Shown: positions 47,151 to 59,963, counted from the stretch's first letter. The stretch is DNA of 64,000 nt from Zantedeschia hybrid cultivar (GCA_030544215.1 JARZZO010000013.1:39009196-39073195), one strand, 5' to 3'. Translations and numbers: made by a program. Notes: generated by a model from the sequence alone, not told the origin.

Positions 47151-47359
47151 CAGGGTTCGTCGATTCAAAGAGTCGGACCGACTCGGATCTCTTATGATTC
47201 GGTACGAGTCGGGTCGACTTGCACAGACTCGGCCGAATCACATGAAAAAAAACTCTTAAATCGCATAGACTCGGTCGAGCCGCACCAACTTAGATTCATC
47301 ATGACACAGTATAAGTCACTTAAGTCGACACAAGTTGATCATGTACGGCAAATCATGCT
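47151..47359 (+). mobile_element. Dispersed GACTCG-rich element, copy 2
   Basis: CAGGGTTCGTCGATTCAAAG ... GTACGGCAAATCATG. It aligns with the complement of 17792-17976: AGAGTCG(G/A)ACCGACTC, GAGTCGGGTCGACT and the final GTAC(G/A)GCAAA(T/C)CATG occur in the same order. Confidence 0.7.
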
Positions 47360-47549
47360 TAAAACTCTTGATTAATTTAAGGAACACAACTTCAAAGTGT
47401 TTATATAGATACTGGCAGTTGTGTACATTGATCATCCCTCGATACCCATGGATTAACATCCAAAATAGTAATGTACATTGTAACACTCAACTGATTTTCC
47501 ATGAGAATACCTCATATCACTGCTGGATGAAATTTTCACCCTGTTGGCA

Positions 47550-47850
47550 TTTTTTTTTTTGATCAGTGGCACAGTGGCCAGGTATATACAGGTATTTAGA
47601 AGCGATCAAGGATCAATCTCGAGATATCCTCAAAAGTTCTGCGCCGGTCGAAAAGTCCGCCTAATTAAGCAAGAATTTCAGGACTGCTTGATTATCCGGA
47701 GAAGTATCTCACGGACCAGGAGATAAAGATCCCAACAAAATTATAGGCTGCATGGCTAGGAGTTTTTAGGCTCCAACTATGATCGAACTTAAGACCTCCC
47801 AATTGAGAGGCAAGTGGTGAACCAACTGCCCTAGGCATTGATTCAACTTT
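47550..47850 (-). mobile_element. tRNA-derived SINE (family A), copy 2
   Basis: T11 at 47550-47560 is the A tail on the minus strand. The head at the right end reads GCCTAGGGCAGTTGGTTC, then the B-box-like GGTCTTAAGTTCGATCAT. The body shares TAATTAGGCGGACT and CTCCTGGTCCGTGAGATAC-like parts with 9729-10026. This copy keeps the A-to-B spacer that copy 1 lacks. Confidence 0.75.
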
Positions 47851-47896
47851 CAGCTCCTAAGCCGGCAAATCCACTTGTTTGCATCCAATTTTGCCA

Positions 47897-47980
47897 AGGC
47901 CCTATGTAACCAGATGGAGGCCGAGGGCGTTGATCCAGACCAGTTCACCTTACTCCCGCATACTCCAATTTTGCATGGAA
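47897..47980 (+). pseudogene. Possible PPR fragment
   Basis: One frame reads NFAKALCNQMEAEGVDPDQF then TLLPH, resembling the end of one PPR motif and the start of the next (Q-M-x(4)-G-V-x-P-D-x-F-T-L). It is interrupted by a stop after about 40 codons, with no longer frame in either direction. It may be a relic left beside the SINE. Confidence 0.3.
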
Positions 47981-50955
47981 CCCCAACTCTGTCTCCACGA
48001 AGTGGCTGATGACCGTAGTCCTAATCCTTACCGTGCATCTATCATATGCTTCTGCCTCGCTAGTTAAGAGGTATGTAGCACGGTGAAAGATTATGTAATA
48101 CCCAAGTTGGTGGGATTAGAAGATGATCAAAATGAATTGGGCTTTGTAAATATATCTGTCCAACAAAAGGAAGATGATCAAAAAGATCATTTGGGCCTAC
48201 CTTGGTTGGTTCTTTATGACCTCTACACTTGGGAAGGTCATAAATTCTACTTCTACCAGGTGTTTCACCCCACATATTTGAGCATGGCCGGTAAGATTAC
48301 TTCCTTCGATGGTGGAGTTGCCTTAGAATCAATGACGGATCCAACTCATATCTAGCGAGGTCCCGTGACTCCATTGGATTTTTCGTAAAATTTAACAAGA
48401 CCCATTAATTTTGACCTATTAAAATGACTAGCTCACTGGTGTTGGCCCATTGGAGTGACCTTACTGGCCAATTGATTCCGATTCAATACAGTGACCCTAT
48501 TGGTCGATTGACATCACTAAACAAAATTTCTATGTCCGCAAGCACTTATCTAATTAGGTGAAAATTATGTTCACTTAGAATTATCCTCAATAGGGAGACT
48601 CAATGAGTTTCGAACATCTCCCATTTAAAAAGCATTCCAAAAAAAAAGAGAGGAAGATGATCAAAACGGTACAAGTATCGGCTATATAACTTAAAACTGC
48701 TGTATAGATGAAAGAAACGCCATTCATGGGATTAGTGAGTTCAGTATGACCTTATATGAACACCCCTAAAAGTAGCTATTAACCGTGTAACGTCTTTTAA
48801 AAGATGCTGTCCCACTCTTTCCAACGAGAGGCACTTTTCAGGCTCCCACAATCACAGTTTATTTAATTTTTAGATTTCAATTAATGGAAGAGTACTAGAA
48901 GCTTCAAAAGGAAATCCCAAGAGATATAGAAGGAAAGGATCTTCAAGTTGTGGTGGTGTACCACTAAAGCTCACATCCTCAATTTTTCAGCTAACCTCTA
49001 GGCGAAAGCTCCACTTAAATTTCCAAATTCATAGCAACTTCGAGGTCTACTAAACATTCTGTAAAGACTAAACCAAAATGGCCTTTTCCCCCATCCTTGT
49101 GGCTATCTAAAGTGTTCAGCATGGCGTTGCTAGCATTCAAGTAGCTTCCAAGATGAAATCTATGAAAAATTTGTCCTAAAACAGAAGTAAAAGTTGCCGC
49201 TTCTCCATTTTCTGTGCCGTAAAATATTATGAAACACTATTCCACTACATTTTTTCTTATCTTTGCATTATTACTAATTGTTGGGTTGCAAAATGTGAAA
49301 AACTCCGTCCATGTGCAGGTACTCCAATATATAATTTTTCTTCAACTTAAAACTACTGGAAATCAAGTCCATCTGCATGGACATTTTGCAGCCATCCAAC
49401 CACCCAAACAAAGCACTCCCACTCTTTATCAAAGCTGGTGGCTTTAAAATTGGAGGATACCTCATTCTACAGCAGATGAAGAGGATCCACGTTCTAATGC
49501 TTCAATGGAGCAATGCCTACTCCACCAACCTTATTCCACTCCTTCCTATCAAATCACTTAGAATAGTGCAGTGTAATTCTCGTTATTTTGGGTGGAATAC
49601 CAACAACTTATCAAATTAAAATATCTCTTATTTTGATTTAAGAAATTCCCAAAATCTTATTTTGGGATAAGCAATTCTGCAAACAAAATGAGCCAACTAT
49701 TAGCCTCTAATGATGCATTAACTTAGCCCCACTAGAAAGGATTCCTGGCTTCGTCCCTGCCTACTGGTTGCATGCAACATATATATTGATCATCAAGTAT
49801 TATATAATGTATATAGTGTGATGCACCATTTAATTATTATAATAATATATTATTAGAATATATATTAAAAGGTGGATCTTGTTGCAGTTGAAACCCAAAT
49901 ATCACACAAGAATCTGATGGGACAAGTTAACTTTGATGCATCTTGCACAATCAGCAATCATCAGCGAGCTTCTTAGCAAGGTCTTTTGGGCTGAATGGGC
50001 CGAGCATTCTGCTCGGCTGTCCCCAGCTTGGGTTGGGCGGATTTTGCTTATCTCCGCAGGTTGAGCCCATAATGGAGTTTTTTTTTTCCCTCATGAGATA
50101 CGAAAATGAATAATTTTGCTTACACATCTAATTTCTTATATAAATATTTTAATAAAAATATTTACATATTAATAATTAAATTTTTTATATTTATTTTTTA
50201 AAAATTAAAATTATTAAAAATAAAGAAGTCGAAGCATCATTTACAGTCCCAGTGGGCTGCTCTGTGACGGGATCTACCGGTCCAAAATTGCAAATAGAAC
50301 CTGCGACTTCCGATGCCTGAGTCGGATGGTGGGACCCCAGCATTACTCAAAGTTAGGTTTGTTTTATTCCAATATGCAAACCCACTGGATCCCACCAATT
50401 ACCAGCTTTAATACGTCCACAGTTGTGCATTCATGGATACTTTTACCAAGCAAAATTTTAAAATGTTTACCTGTGAAAAATTTCAGGTGGACATAAAGAT
50501 TGTAAGTGGGTCAGATCTAGATAATTGTACTCAGAAAGCACATAGACCCAAACTGTAAATAGTATTATTGTGCTTAAGCAAATAAATCAACATTTTATCT
50601 AGTTAAGATGGGACTTCAAAACGTCAGAATAAAAGTGTTTACATTAAACTTCTATCTAATTGACAAGAGTAATACTTAGTTGCAACACTGGAGACATTAC
50701 AATCTCACATAGATTACCACAATCATAACGTTGTCATCCTATTTCGAGGGCACAATGAACCAAAAAAGACTTTGTTTAAAAAAGATTATTAACCTCAAGG
50801 ATCAATCAGCTTTTAATTTTTATCACTCATGACGTGACTATTTAGATCGCACTCTCACACCATCCAACGATTTAAATCCAACAATTTAGGGTGTACTCTC
50901 ACACGATCCAACCATCCCGCAATCGGCAAACATACTTTTCTTTAAGCTAATAAAT
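47981..50955. other. Intergenic region, no gene supported
   Basis: Open frames near 48083-48355 + and 49229-49447 + have no recognised motif. A weak foldback lies at about 49278-49423 (TTGCAAAATGT / ACATTTTGCA). A TIR-like GAGTAATACTTAGTTGCAAC of the Mutator-like family stands at 50667 without a matching right end. The part 50080-50230 is extremely AT-rich. Confidence 0.4.
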
Positions 50956-51238
50956 CTTACTTTTTTTGCGGAATAAGTTATTATGTGGAGTCTACTGACA
51001 GAATAGCGTATATTAGAATAAGAGATATTTCGATCTGATAATTTTGTGGGCTATTAGGGGCCCACTGACGAATAAGAAGAATAAGTAATTTTTAGGATTA
51101 GGGTGAGATGACTTATTCTCCTTATTCTCCGAATATACTATTATGCACCGGTACAAGCCATTCCATCTGTCAAAGCAAAATTAAGTTTTCTCTCTCTTTA
51201 TTCGCCTTATTCTTTTCCTATTCTCCAATCAAAGTGAC
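50956..51238 (-). mobile_element. Dispersed AATAAG-rich MITE family, copy 2
   Basis: Starts CTTACTTTTTTTGCGGAATA and ends CTCCAATCAAAGTGA. It is the reverse of 22931-23205, with full-length similarity. Confidence 0.75.
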
Positions 51239-53985
51239 CCAAGAGAACTACAATTCGGGCATCGTCTGTCAAACGGGTCGGACCCGAAAGCCCATTGGCC
51301 CAACTTCGTTCAAAAAGCTTACCTGATCAAACGGTGTTGGTTAAAAGCGGGAGCGACCATGTGATTAAATATATCTTATAAAAAGTAGACTTACACAACA
51401 GGAGAGCTGACCTCAGCTGTGCAGCTAATCCGTCGTGACTCCTGACGCTTTTGCCACGTGCCCCCCACCGTCGACCTCCGACAAGGACCGCAATTATATA
51501 ACAAAGTACCGCTTTACAAAGTCAACTTTACCGGCGCGTGCTGACGGTCCGATATTGGCCACCTCCATCGCACGGCTTGAACTGCGTGATGCCGGTCAAC
51601 AACTCTGGTACAAAATTCAACGTCACGAGGGCTCCAGGTCCCATGCGAGATCTTTTGACCCCTGCACTTCTTTTCCCTTTTTATATATAATTCGGGTTTC
51701 TCACGCTCCCGAACGGGCTCCAGAGCACGAGAAATTCAAATGAACCCCGAGGGTGGTCATCCCCTGGTTCTTTTTGTCCTTTGCTTTTTCATTAACCAAG
51801 ATATTTAAGAGGAAAAAGGAGAACTTGCTTTCGTAGGTTGTGCAAGAGGATCCACACAAATAGTGAAAGTTACAGGGTGCATGGTTGTAATTTTATAACT
51901 ATTTCTCTCAAATTTGATTTTAAAATGAAAACAAGAGTTAAAGTCAACTTGAATTCTTTCATTTTATTTTTAAGGAAGGAGGTGATAAAAAGTTGGGACT
52001 TCATAAAAACCTTTTCAGAATAAAAACTATAACGACAAGGAGTAAGAACTATCACTTTAAGAAAAATGACATTTTTAGTGTGAGAACACAGATCCGTGAA
52101 CAGAACTAAGGGAACATGCATATGCAAGAGAAGTGCTACGACCGAAAACTAAAGGCGGCCAATGACTAATGAGCAGCCAATAAAACCAACCAAACTGTTG
52201 TCTCTTTTTTTTTTTTAAAGTGATAAATTGCATGGACTCTACTATCTCTTACTGTCTCTTCCCAACATCCACCACCATTCCCACATCTCTCTCTCTCTCT
52301 CTTGTACGCCATCATCTCATGTCTCTCTCTCTCTCTCCCACCCTCCCTCTAAATAGGTCTTTAAAATTCTTAAAAATTATAATAATCTTTCTAAACAAGG
52401 AAAAAAAAGACAAGAACTTATTACATTAATTTTGAAAATAAAAATATTTCTTTAAATAAAATATAGTTTAAAATAAAATAGTTTTACAATAAAAACTGTT
52501 TCCAAACACCCTATTAATACTTTTGGCCAAGAATCTTTTTACAGTGAGCTTGTTGAAGCAAAATAATTTTTGTGTAAAGAATGTCATAATTTGTCTATGT
52601 CCTTGAGTATGTACCGACCGAATTATTATTCAACAATGTAGACGATGTACTTTTGATTTCTATAGTTGATATGAATTAAAGTTTTTGAACTTCAAGAAAG
52701 TAACTTATCTCAATCACTTGTTTCAACTTTAGGAGCTAGACATTTGATATGTAATGGATTATATTGTAATAATTTTGTTAGAAACAGAGTTGGAGAAAGG
52801 AGTTAAAAGATATGCTGTGAATATTCTAATACATGGTGAAACTAAAGTGATTTCTACTTTCAACATAAAGATATTGAATAAGAATACTTTTTAATTGATT
52901 TTAGGTACTTACGTAGATCAACCTTTTTTCTAGCAACCACACTGTAACTTCAATTTAAGGAGAAGTTTAAGCTTTTAGATGGAAATGAAAAAATAATTAT
53001 ACAATAGCACAAATGACTTTGAGGATCTATTATCCTCCCCGCCAAACCAGTTGAAATTTGTGGAAATTTAACATACCTCTAATTAGAAGTTATGCCGAAC
53101 ACAACCAAAAATCGAAGATTAATTAAAATGATATCATGTCTAAGGTTGTGTTTGAGAACACAAATTGAAAAGATTCCGGAGACAATTTGATGATAAAATG
53201 TGGATCCAAGTCTAGGGGGTCAAATTATCAACTATTATTTTCAAACAAAATTTAAGTATAATTTATATCCTTGACTATTTTATAGTATATTAATCAGTAT
53301 ATGATCACTGCAGCATCTTTATATATACTTCCATTTTCATTTCAGATTCTCTCAAAATTTAAAAAAAATAATATAAGACTCATTAGATTATCCTTATGTT
53401 GATTTTTAAAATCTACCCACAGATAAAGCCCTAACCCTCCAAGTTCCTATTATCATGTGACGCAAGCTCTTAAAGGGTGTCATAAATATAAATGTGTAGA
53501 TAAGTATGACTTAAAACATATTATTATAAATATTAATTAATAATGAAGAACGATAGAATCATCCTTATCCTTCAAATTAATAACCTTCAATAAAATTTAG
53601 TCAACCGTGGATGTGTCACACGAGGCTAATGTCAACTAAAGGAGGAGAGTTGAGATTGCTAAAACAAACTAGGGCGCCGCCTAGAACCTATAGCCGATTT
53701 AAAAAGTCAACGAAGAGATTTCTCACATTTGATTTGATCCATGAGAAGCAAAATACAATACATGTTTCTAGAAGCACTCATTGTTTAACGAAGTTGGTGA
53801 TGTGCAGGCTCCCTACTCCCGATGCCTAAACCATTTTTATTTCTATACTCAAACTTAGTAGGTGTTGGGGTTCTCACAAGTTGACCAAGGACAAGCACAG
53901 CGTTTGCCTTTGAATCCCATGTTTTCAAGAAAGTGGTGCACATGCTAGTCGCATATCCCAGGGTTTGGGTCTACGACTACTTTGA
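51239..53985. other. Intergenic region, no gene supported
   Basis: Around 51440-51700 a GC-richer patch has a CCACGTGCC G-box and a TTTTATATATAAT box, like a plant promoter, but no coding region follows it. CT runs occur at 52290-52340. The rest is AT-rich with no ORF of note. Confidence 0.4.
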
Positions 53986-53989
53986 AAGT

Positions 53990-54510
53990 ATTTTTATTTA
54001 GTTATTTTTTATGTAAATACTTAAATTTTAAGAGTCATTTGTATAATATTTTACTTGTATTTTGAATTCTAACTAAAACTACAAAGTGAAGTTTTCAATA
54101 TTACAGAAAAAGCGAGATTATTATAAAAGAGTTGATTTTTGTAACAAATTAAAATTAATTACAATCCCTCTCCCCCAAATCATTTTATGTGAGAATTGAA
54201 AGTCAAAAGTGACCTTCCAGTAGAAGTTTTGCCAAATACATCTTTAGACTTTTATCTAGTTATTTCGTGATAAAAAAAATAGTTATCGGAGTCACTTTTA
54301 TGACATTTAGTTTATTTTTTTTAGCTTGTAACTAAAAGTTATAATTTGGAGTTTCCTAGTTTTAATAAAAAAATAGAGTTGTTAGAAGAATTTAACCTTT
54401 TATAATAATTTAAAATTAATTATAACCATTTGCGTCCATCTTTTTTTATATTATAAGAGAAAGTCAAAAGTGACTTTCACTTAAAAGTGTTGCCAAAGAT
54501 GTCCCAAATA
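53990..54510. repeat. Two tandem copies of a 260-270-bp repeat
   Basis: The order TTAGTTATTT(TT/CG), AGTCA(TTTG/CTTT), CTAACTAAAACTA-like, AAATTAAAATTAATTA(C/T)AA, GAAAGTCAAAAGTGAC, and TTGCCAAA(TAC/GAT) occurs first at about 53990-54240 and again at about 54250-54510. The copies are clearly diverged. Confidence 0.65.
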
Positions 54511-55250
54511 TTATGGGCGTGGGTCGACTCATATCCGAAATGAGAATATTCAGATTTATAGTAGACCCAATATTAGATGATATATATAGAAAAAGGAAAA
54601 ATGGATCTGGTTTTAAATTTACTTGCCTTAACTTGTACTACACCTCTTACACGGGCTTGATTCACATATCATAAAACTTTGATTCAACATTTGAGTATAA
54701 CCCTTACTAGGTAACCGGGTGTTTTGGAGTCAAAAGTACCGGCTCCAAATGGGTTTGCTAATGGGTCTCAAATTATTTTGACAACCATAGTTAAAGGTTT
54801 GGCTGCACTAATTCCATGATTGAATTCAAATAGTTTGCCACTCTTCCCCTAAAAAATCATAATGGTTCCATTGAATTCCGCTGTATAAAATAGTAGTAAA
54901 ATTATTTTTAAAGATGAGATCCTCTTAACAAGGTGCAACGCATCCAATAAACAGAAAAATAATTTCTTCTGGTTCTACGTTTTCTTCTATTGGCAAAATG
55001 TTAGAATACCTCACGAATTGCTCATAATTTTGTTAAGAGGTTTTTAAATATCTCCCTTACAAGAAATCCATTCATTGGTAGTGTTTATTTATAACATCTC
55101 ACAATATCAAGTTATTTTGTAAACTCCCCTTACCTCAAATTTTACAAAAAAGGAGGCTCATTAAACAAATATGTGATCATAAGAATTTAAAAAATCGTTA
55201 AGATTATGAAAGTTAAGCACCAAAATTCGGCAGATTAAACTAGTTGACAT
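54511..55250. other. AT-rich intergenic region, no gene
   Basis: No open frame or repeat structure recognised. Confidence 0.5.
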
Positions 55251-55279
55251 CTAAAAATCCAAAAATTAAAGGAAAAATC

Positions 55280-55770
55280 CAGGTAATCAGTTCCGTAATT
55301 TTAAATCTCTCCGCTGGCGAGGCGCACTGCTCCGTGGCGCAGGAGACCTCCTTCCCCATACTTCACGTAAATACGGCCTTAACCGGGGTAGTGGCAGGCG
55401 GGTCAAATCCGCTGACGCTTCGCGGTGGACTCCACTTTCGGTTCCATCACGAGGACCTCGCCATCACATCTGAGCCGTGGGACGGAACGCTAATTCCGCC
55501 GATTCTTTTTAATTAATTAATTAAGTCCTATCTACCACCGGCCCGTCCGGTAATCCCCCGCACCCACCTGAGCCATTTCGCCCATATAACCCCCCACCAC
55601 CCCCTCTCCCCTCTAATCCCCTCTTCCCTCTCCTTCTTCTCCACTTCCTCCTCCCCTTCCCCTTGCACTTGCCATGGTCGGCCACTACTGTCTCTGACTT
55701 CTGACAGGGTCAGCTCTCTGGTGGCTCTCTTCTTCTCCTTCCTCTTATTCGGTGATTGAGGCGGGCAGCC
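55280..55770 (+). promoter_or_regulatory. Probable promoter and 5' UTR of the WRKY gene
   Basis: A sharp change from AT-rich to GC-rich DNA at about 55305. TGAC cores (W-box-like, TTGAC and GTCAA) occur at about 55244 and 55402, which could allow self-regulation. The stretch 55565-55670 is strongly pyrimidine-rich, typical of a plant 5' UTR. The exact start of transcription is not visible. Confidence 0.45.
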
Positions 55771-57125
55771 ATGGCGGTCGATCTCATGGGTTACTCCAGG
55801 ATGGAGGACCAGATGGCCATCCAGGAGGCGGCGGCCGCCGGCATCCGCAGCATGGAGCACCTTGTCTTCCAGCTCTCCCACCACGGCCAGCACCACAAGC
55901 AGTCCCCGCCTCAGCCGCAGCAGGAGCAGCAGCTCGACTGCCGCGAGATCGCGGACTTTACCATCTCCAAGTTCAAGAAGGTCATCTCCATCCTTAACCG
56001 CACCGGCCACGCCCGCTTCCGGCGCGGCCCTGCCGCTGGTCCCTGTCCCTCTGTCGCTGGGGAGACGGCTAGAGCCTTGGCCGTGGCCTACCCTCCCGCC
56101 GCCGTGCAGCCCCTCCACCAGGTGCAGGCCCCAGCGCTGCTGCCGCCGCTCCCGCCACCGCCGCCGCAGTCGCTGACGTTGGACTTCACGAAACCGAGGC
56201 CGGGCGGGTTTGGGGGCGGCGAGACGACGGTGAGCAGCCAGTTCACCAAGGACAGCTTCAGCATCACGCCGTCCATGTCCTCGGCGAACTCGTCGTTCAT
56301 GTCGTCCGTCACTGGCGACGGCAGCGTGTCTAACGGGAAGCAGGGCGGCTCGTCCCTGCTGCTGACCCACGTCGCGCCGGTGCCGGCGCCGGCGGCTCCC
56401 TCCCCCGCCTTGTCCGCCGGGAAGCCCCCTCTCTCGTCGTCTTCCAGGAAGTGTCACGGCCACGGCCACGCCCACTCGGAGGACGCATCTGGCAGGTACT
56501 CCATGTCTGCCGGCGGCAGGTGCCACTGCTCCAAGAGGAGGTAACCTTCTTCTCCCCCACTGCTACGTCGCCTTGCTCCATTACTCTGTTCAAAGTCTTA
56601 TGAAACTAAACATGTTTCAACTGGTTCAGGAAATCTCGGGTGAAGAAGACGATTAGGGTTCCAGCAATCAGCTCCAAGATGGCGGATATCCCACCAGACG
56701 AGTACTCATGGAGGAAGTACGGCCAGAAGCCCATCAAGGGATCACCTTTCCCTAGGTATTATCCACCTCCCCCTTATCTTTCTTCCCATAGGTCGTTCGG
56801 ATTAACGTAAAAAACCGAAGTTTTCTCAAAGTGCCATGGATGTTTTGTTTCTTCCGGTTGCGAGTTGCCAATCCTGTAGTAGTAGTCTTCCAATGGGATT
56901 CTAACCCTGGGTCGGCGCTGTTGCAGAGGGTACTACAAGTGCAGCACCCTGCGCGGCTGCCCGGCGAGGAAGCACGTGGAGAGGGCGCCCGACGACCCTT
57001 CCATGTTGATCGTCACCTACGAGGGCGAGCACCGCCACGGCCAGAGCGCCGCCGCCACTGCTCCCGATGCATCCCTCCACGCCGCCGGCACCCCCGCCGC
57101 CGGCCTCCTGTTCGAGTCCTCGTAA
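55771..57125 (+). CDS. WRKY transcription factor, group IId, three exons
   Basis: Exons 55771-56540, 56630-56755 and 56927-57125 (GT-AG introns, frame kept), 364 residues. ATG at 55771 (MAVDLMGYSRMEDQ). Features: an N-terminal AIQEAAAAGIRSMEHLVFQL helix; the IId C-motif region with KFKKVISILNRTGHARFRR, which includes the HARF motif (calmodulin-binding in studied relatives); Pro/Gln- and Ser-rich middle; a basic segment HCSKRRKSRVKKTIRVPAI (nuclear signal); and one WRKY domain with EYSWRKYGQKPIKGSPFPRG and a C-x5-C-x(23)-H-x-H zinc finger (CSTLRGC ... HRH). The second intron lies at the conserved PR/G site. It binds W-boxes (TTGAC[C/T]). Relatives are WRKY11/17/15/7 and 21/39/74-type stress and development regulators; which one is the ortholog is not decided. 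The long minus-strand frame over exon 1 is a shadow. Confidence 0.95.
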
Positions 57126-58991
57126 ACGGATCTCCCCAAGCGGAAGCAGAAGAAGAAGAAGAAGAAGAAGAAAAGGATGAGAGCTGACGTTGGATGTGGC
57201 TGTCTGTAAAAATCTGGGACGTCCCGGCCACTTTTTTTCTGAGAAAATTATTTTTCTTTCTTATATATCCCTCTTCTTTTGTTCAATTACTCCTTTGTGG
57301 TCTGGCGCCAGGGACCTGGGTGGACATATGAAAAATATAGGTCTTTGAGATATCCAGTCTTCGTAATTTATGTTATTTAAGAAGAACTAACCTGTCTAAT
57401 TCTCAGAATATTATAAAATTGGATATTAAGGTGAAAATATGGTATCCAAGAGTGCTCATGGGAAAAAAAGACTCTCTTTTACAGCAAAAGAAGAAAAAGA
57501 CAAACCGGAAATTTTGACGAGGGGCGGACGTGGAGGGAGGAGTTGTGTTGGATTAGGTGGTTGGCTTCAGGTCCGGTGGTTGGGGTGGGGCGTGTCCGCG
57601 GTGGAAGCGACAAAACGGGGCATCTGCGGGCCGGGGGTCAAAAGGTCACTGCCGGAAAGGCCTGCTGTTTTGTTTTTTGTCGTTGTGGACTTTTTTTTGA
57701 TGCCGTGGTGGTGGCGAAAGAAAGGGGAGTGGGGCCCGGAACAGTGCACTACTGATTTCTCTCTTCTGGGGTCTACTGGGTAGCTGAGGAAATTTGCCCG
57801 TGGAAAGCGGTCAAAAGACGTAATGGAGATGCCCTGGGGTCCACACTGCGCGTCGCTGCCGGTGTGGTCGTTGACCTTTGAGTCACGGGATTTATGACAA
57901 TTTTGTTATCGTAAAAAGACAAGGGGAAGACAGACTAAAAGGTCGCAAACGGTTAAAAAACACACACCTCAAAACTATGAGAGAGGATGTTAGGGGGCGT
58001 TTGGGAACAGTCCTTTGATTCGGAAACAATCCTTTGCATGGATTCATCCAATTAAAGTGATTTTTTTATGGTTGCGTGGTTCGGTGGTTTGGATACCAGA
58101 GCTCTTGATCCGAAGACCAGAATGCAAGACCCTCACACCTAAATGCCACAATTCCTTCTAATAGGGGGAAGGATTGACCTCGTATAGTTTTATGCCACGG
58201 GCTAGTGGCAAGAAAGTGATGTTTACTCCTAGAACTATTTATTTCAACTCATGAGAAGAGAGGGAAAGAGAGATATTAGATTATATTTTTTGTTTGATTT
58301 TATGTAAAATATATTCAAATGGATTTTTTTTTTTTAAAGAACAAATTTACAAGAAAAGTTAAAATAAAATGTCACTTGGTACTTAGGTTTCAACTACTTT
58401 AAAAAAGCACATTCACTCTTATCTCAAGGATGTGGAGATGGAGAAAAGGTGGAGCCAACGAATTAAGTTTTCTACTGATTATTATTTTAAAGATTACCAA
58501 ACTAGTCATCGAGCTATGCTTTTTGAAAAAGCTTTTCATGTATCCTATTTACATGAAACCAAATGGATTCTAAGTTGAAACAATCTCTTAGGTTGAAATT
58601 TCTACTGATACCCTTGAACAGTCATGTGACTTGACTTTTGATGGGCATGATCATGGAGGTTAAACACGTAAATACCAATTTAAAAGTTCTATTATCATCT
58701 GGATTTCCTAAAATTACATTTTACTGGTATCATGGTCGCAAATTTTACAATTCTGACACCAATCTCTAAAATCAAATTGCTTCGAAATCCTTGCCCCCCT
58801 TGCCATTTCCAAATGAAGAAGCCCACCAAAAGTAAAATCTAGAAGATCTTATTCCATTTTTATGTGATTTAATGAATGGTCAATGGATGAGACGCAGCAG
58901 CCAAAGTGGTTGAGAGGTCAACAGTTTCTTGAACAGCTCGAGTTCCAGGTTGGATGGTGGTAGCTAGATGGACGATGCCGTTAATTAGTTC
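57126..58991. other. 3' flank of the WRKY gene and intergenic DNA, no gene
   Basis: The G-rich open frame at 57439-57783 has no motif. GGGGCGTTTGGGAACAG near 57996 looks like the end of a hAT-type MITE, and a weak tRNA-like GTGGTTCGGTGGTTTGGATA lies near 58076, but neither could be bounded. Confidence 0.4.
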
Positions 58992-59924
58992 TGATGTAGC
59001 CGAAGCTATCACGACCGGATTCCGAAGCTGGAATCTAAAGTTTGGATCCGAAGCTGGATCGGATCGAAGAAGAGGCCTGACGGGGATCCGGAACGCGGCG
59101 AGGGCGGAGACGAGGCCGAAGATCCGAAGCCGAGGGTCGCCCGGTCGGATGTGGGCTAGCCTGCGGAAGGCGCGGCCGAAACTCCTCCGGTTGAGGGACA
59201 GTTGGTGCGGGACGGAGCTGAAGCACCTTTAGGCGAGGACCAGCCAACGAATGGCGTCGAGACCAGAGGAAGAAGTCCGAGGTTGGTGGCCGAGACCGAC
59301 TCGGGGAGGTCGGCGAAGATTCAAACCGAGCCCCTGCAGGAGGGAAAGAAGAAGAAAAATCAGTCAGCAGGAATCCCGGGCTTTGGCCCTTAGGAACCCC
59401 CTCCGACGGTTAAGTTAGCTTCTGAAGATGATTCGATTCAGAAGTCAAAGAGGTGGAAGAAACAACTTTAATGTTTTTTGGACTGTAGTCCATAAGGGTC
59501 ACGAAGACCTACCTTTGGTAATAAATAGCCGTGTATTTATAGCGGAGGATAGAGGATGCTTAACGGTGGCAGCCGACATAGGACTATGTTCTGGATTTAT
59601 TGGTAAACCGCCGTAGTGCCTAACGCTCCCACCGGAGTAGGCCGGATACGGCTACTGGGCTGAAGAGGATTGGGCCGTTGATGGGCCGAAGCCTACTGGG
59701 CCGAGGGCTGCTGAGCCGCTAATGGGCCGAAGGCTATTGAGCCGCTGACGGGCCGAAGGTTATTGGGCCGCTGATGGGCCGAAGAGCACTGGACTGCTTA
59801 CTGGGCTGAGGGCCGTTGGGGCGCTAACGGGCCGAAGGCTGCTAATGGGCCTTTTACTGCTGTTGTTGGGCTGATCTCAGCGTTGGGTCTGTTTTAATGG
59901 GCCGAATCGAATTCTGCCTCATCA
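58992..59924 (-). mobile_element. Solo LTR (gypsy-like), 933 bp
   Basis: Plus-strand ends are TGATGTAGCCG and TGCCTCATCA. Flanking 5 bases are AGTTC (58987-58991) and AGCTC (59925-59929), one mismatch. On the minus strand a TATAAATACACGG box lies near 59530, which sets the orientation. Between the ends are many GGGCCGAAGG-type words (59660-59850). No partner LTR or internal region. The open frames at 58954-59616 belong to this LTR and are not genes. Confidence 0.8.
59660..59850. repeat. Degenerate short tandem repeat in the solo LTR
   Basis: About eight units of (A/C)TGGGCCGAAG(G) followed by CTA(T/C)TG(A/G)GCCGCT, spaced about 23-26 bases. Confidence 0.75.
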
Positions 59925-59963
59925 AGCTCTCATTTCAAACCTACAGGGTTGCTATGATATCAC

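Noticed and set aside
55528..56526. 332-codon minus-strand frame
   Set aside because: Antisense shadow of WRKY exon 1, Arg/Gly-rich, with no motif.
57439..57783. 114-codon frame downstream of WRKY
   Set aside because: Gly/Trp/Arg-rich translation of G-rich DNA with no motif or start context.
58060..58150. tRNA-like GTGGTTCGGTGGTTTGGATA
   Set aside because: No convincing B box at the right distance and no cloverleaf could be drawn. Neither a tRNA gene nor a bounded SINE.
58954..59616. Three open frames on the plus strand
   Set aside because: All inside the 933-bp solo LTR, antisense to its transcription direction.
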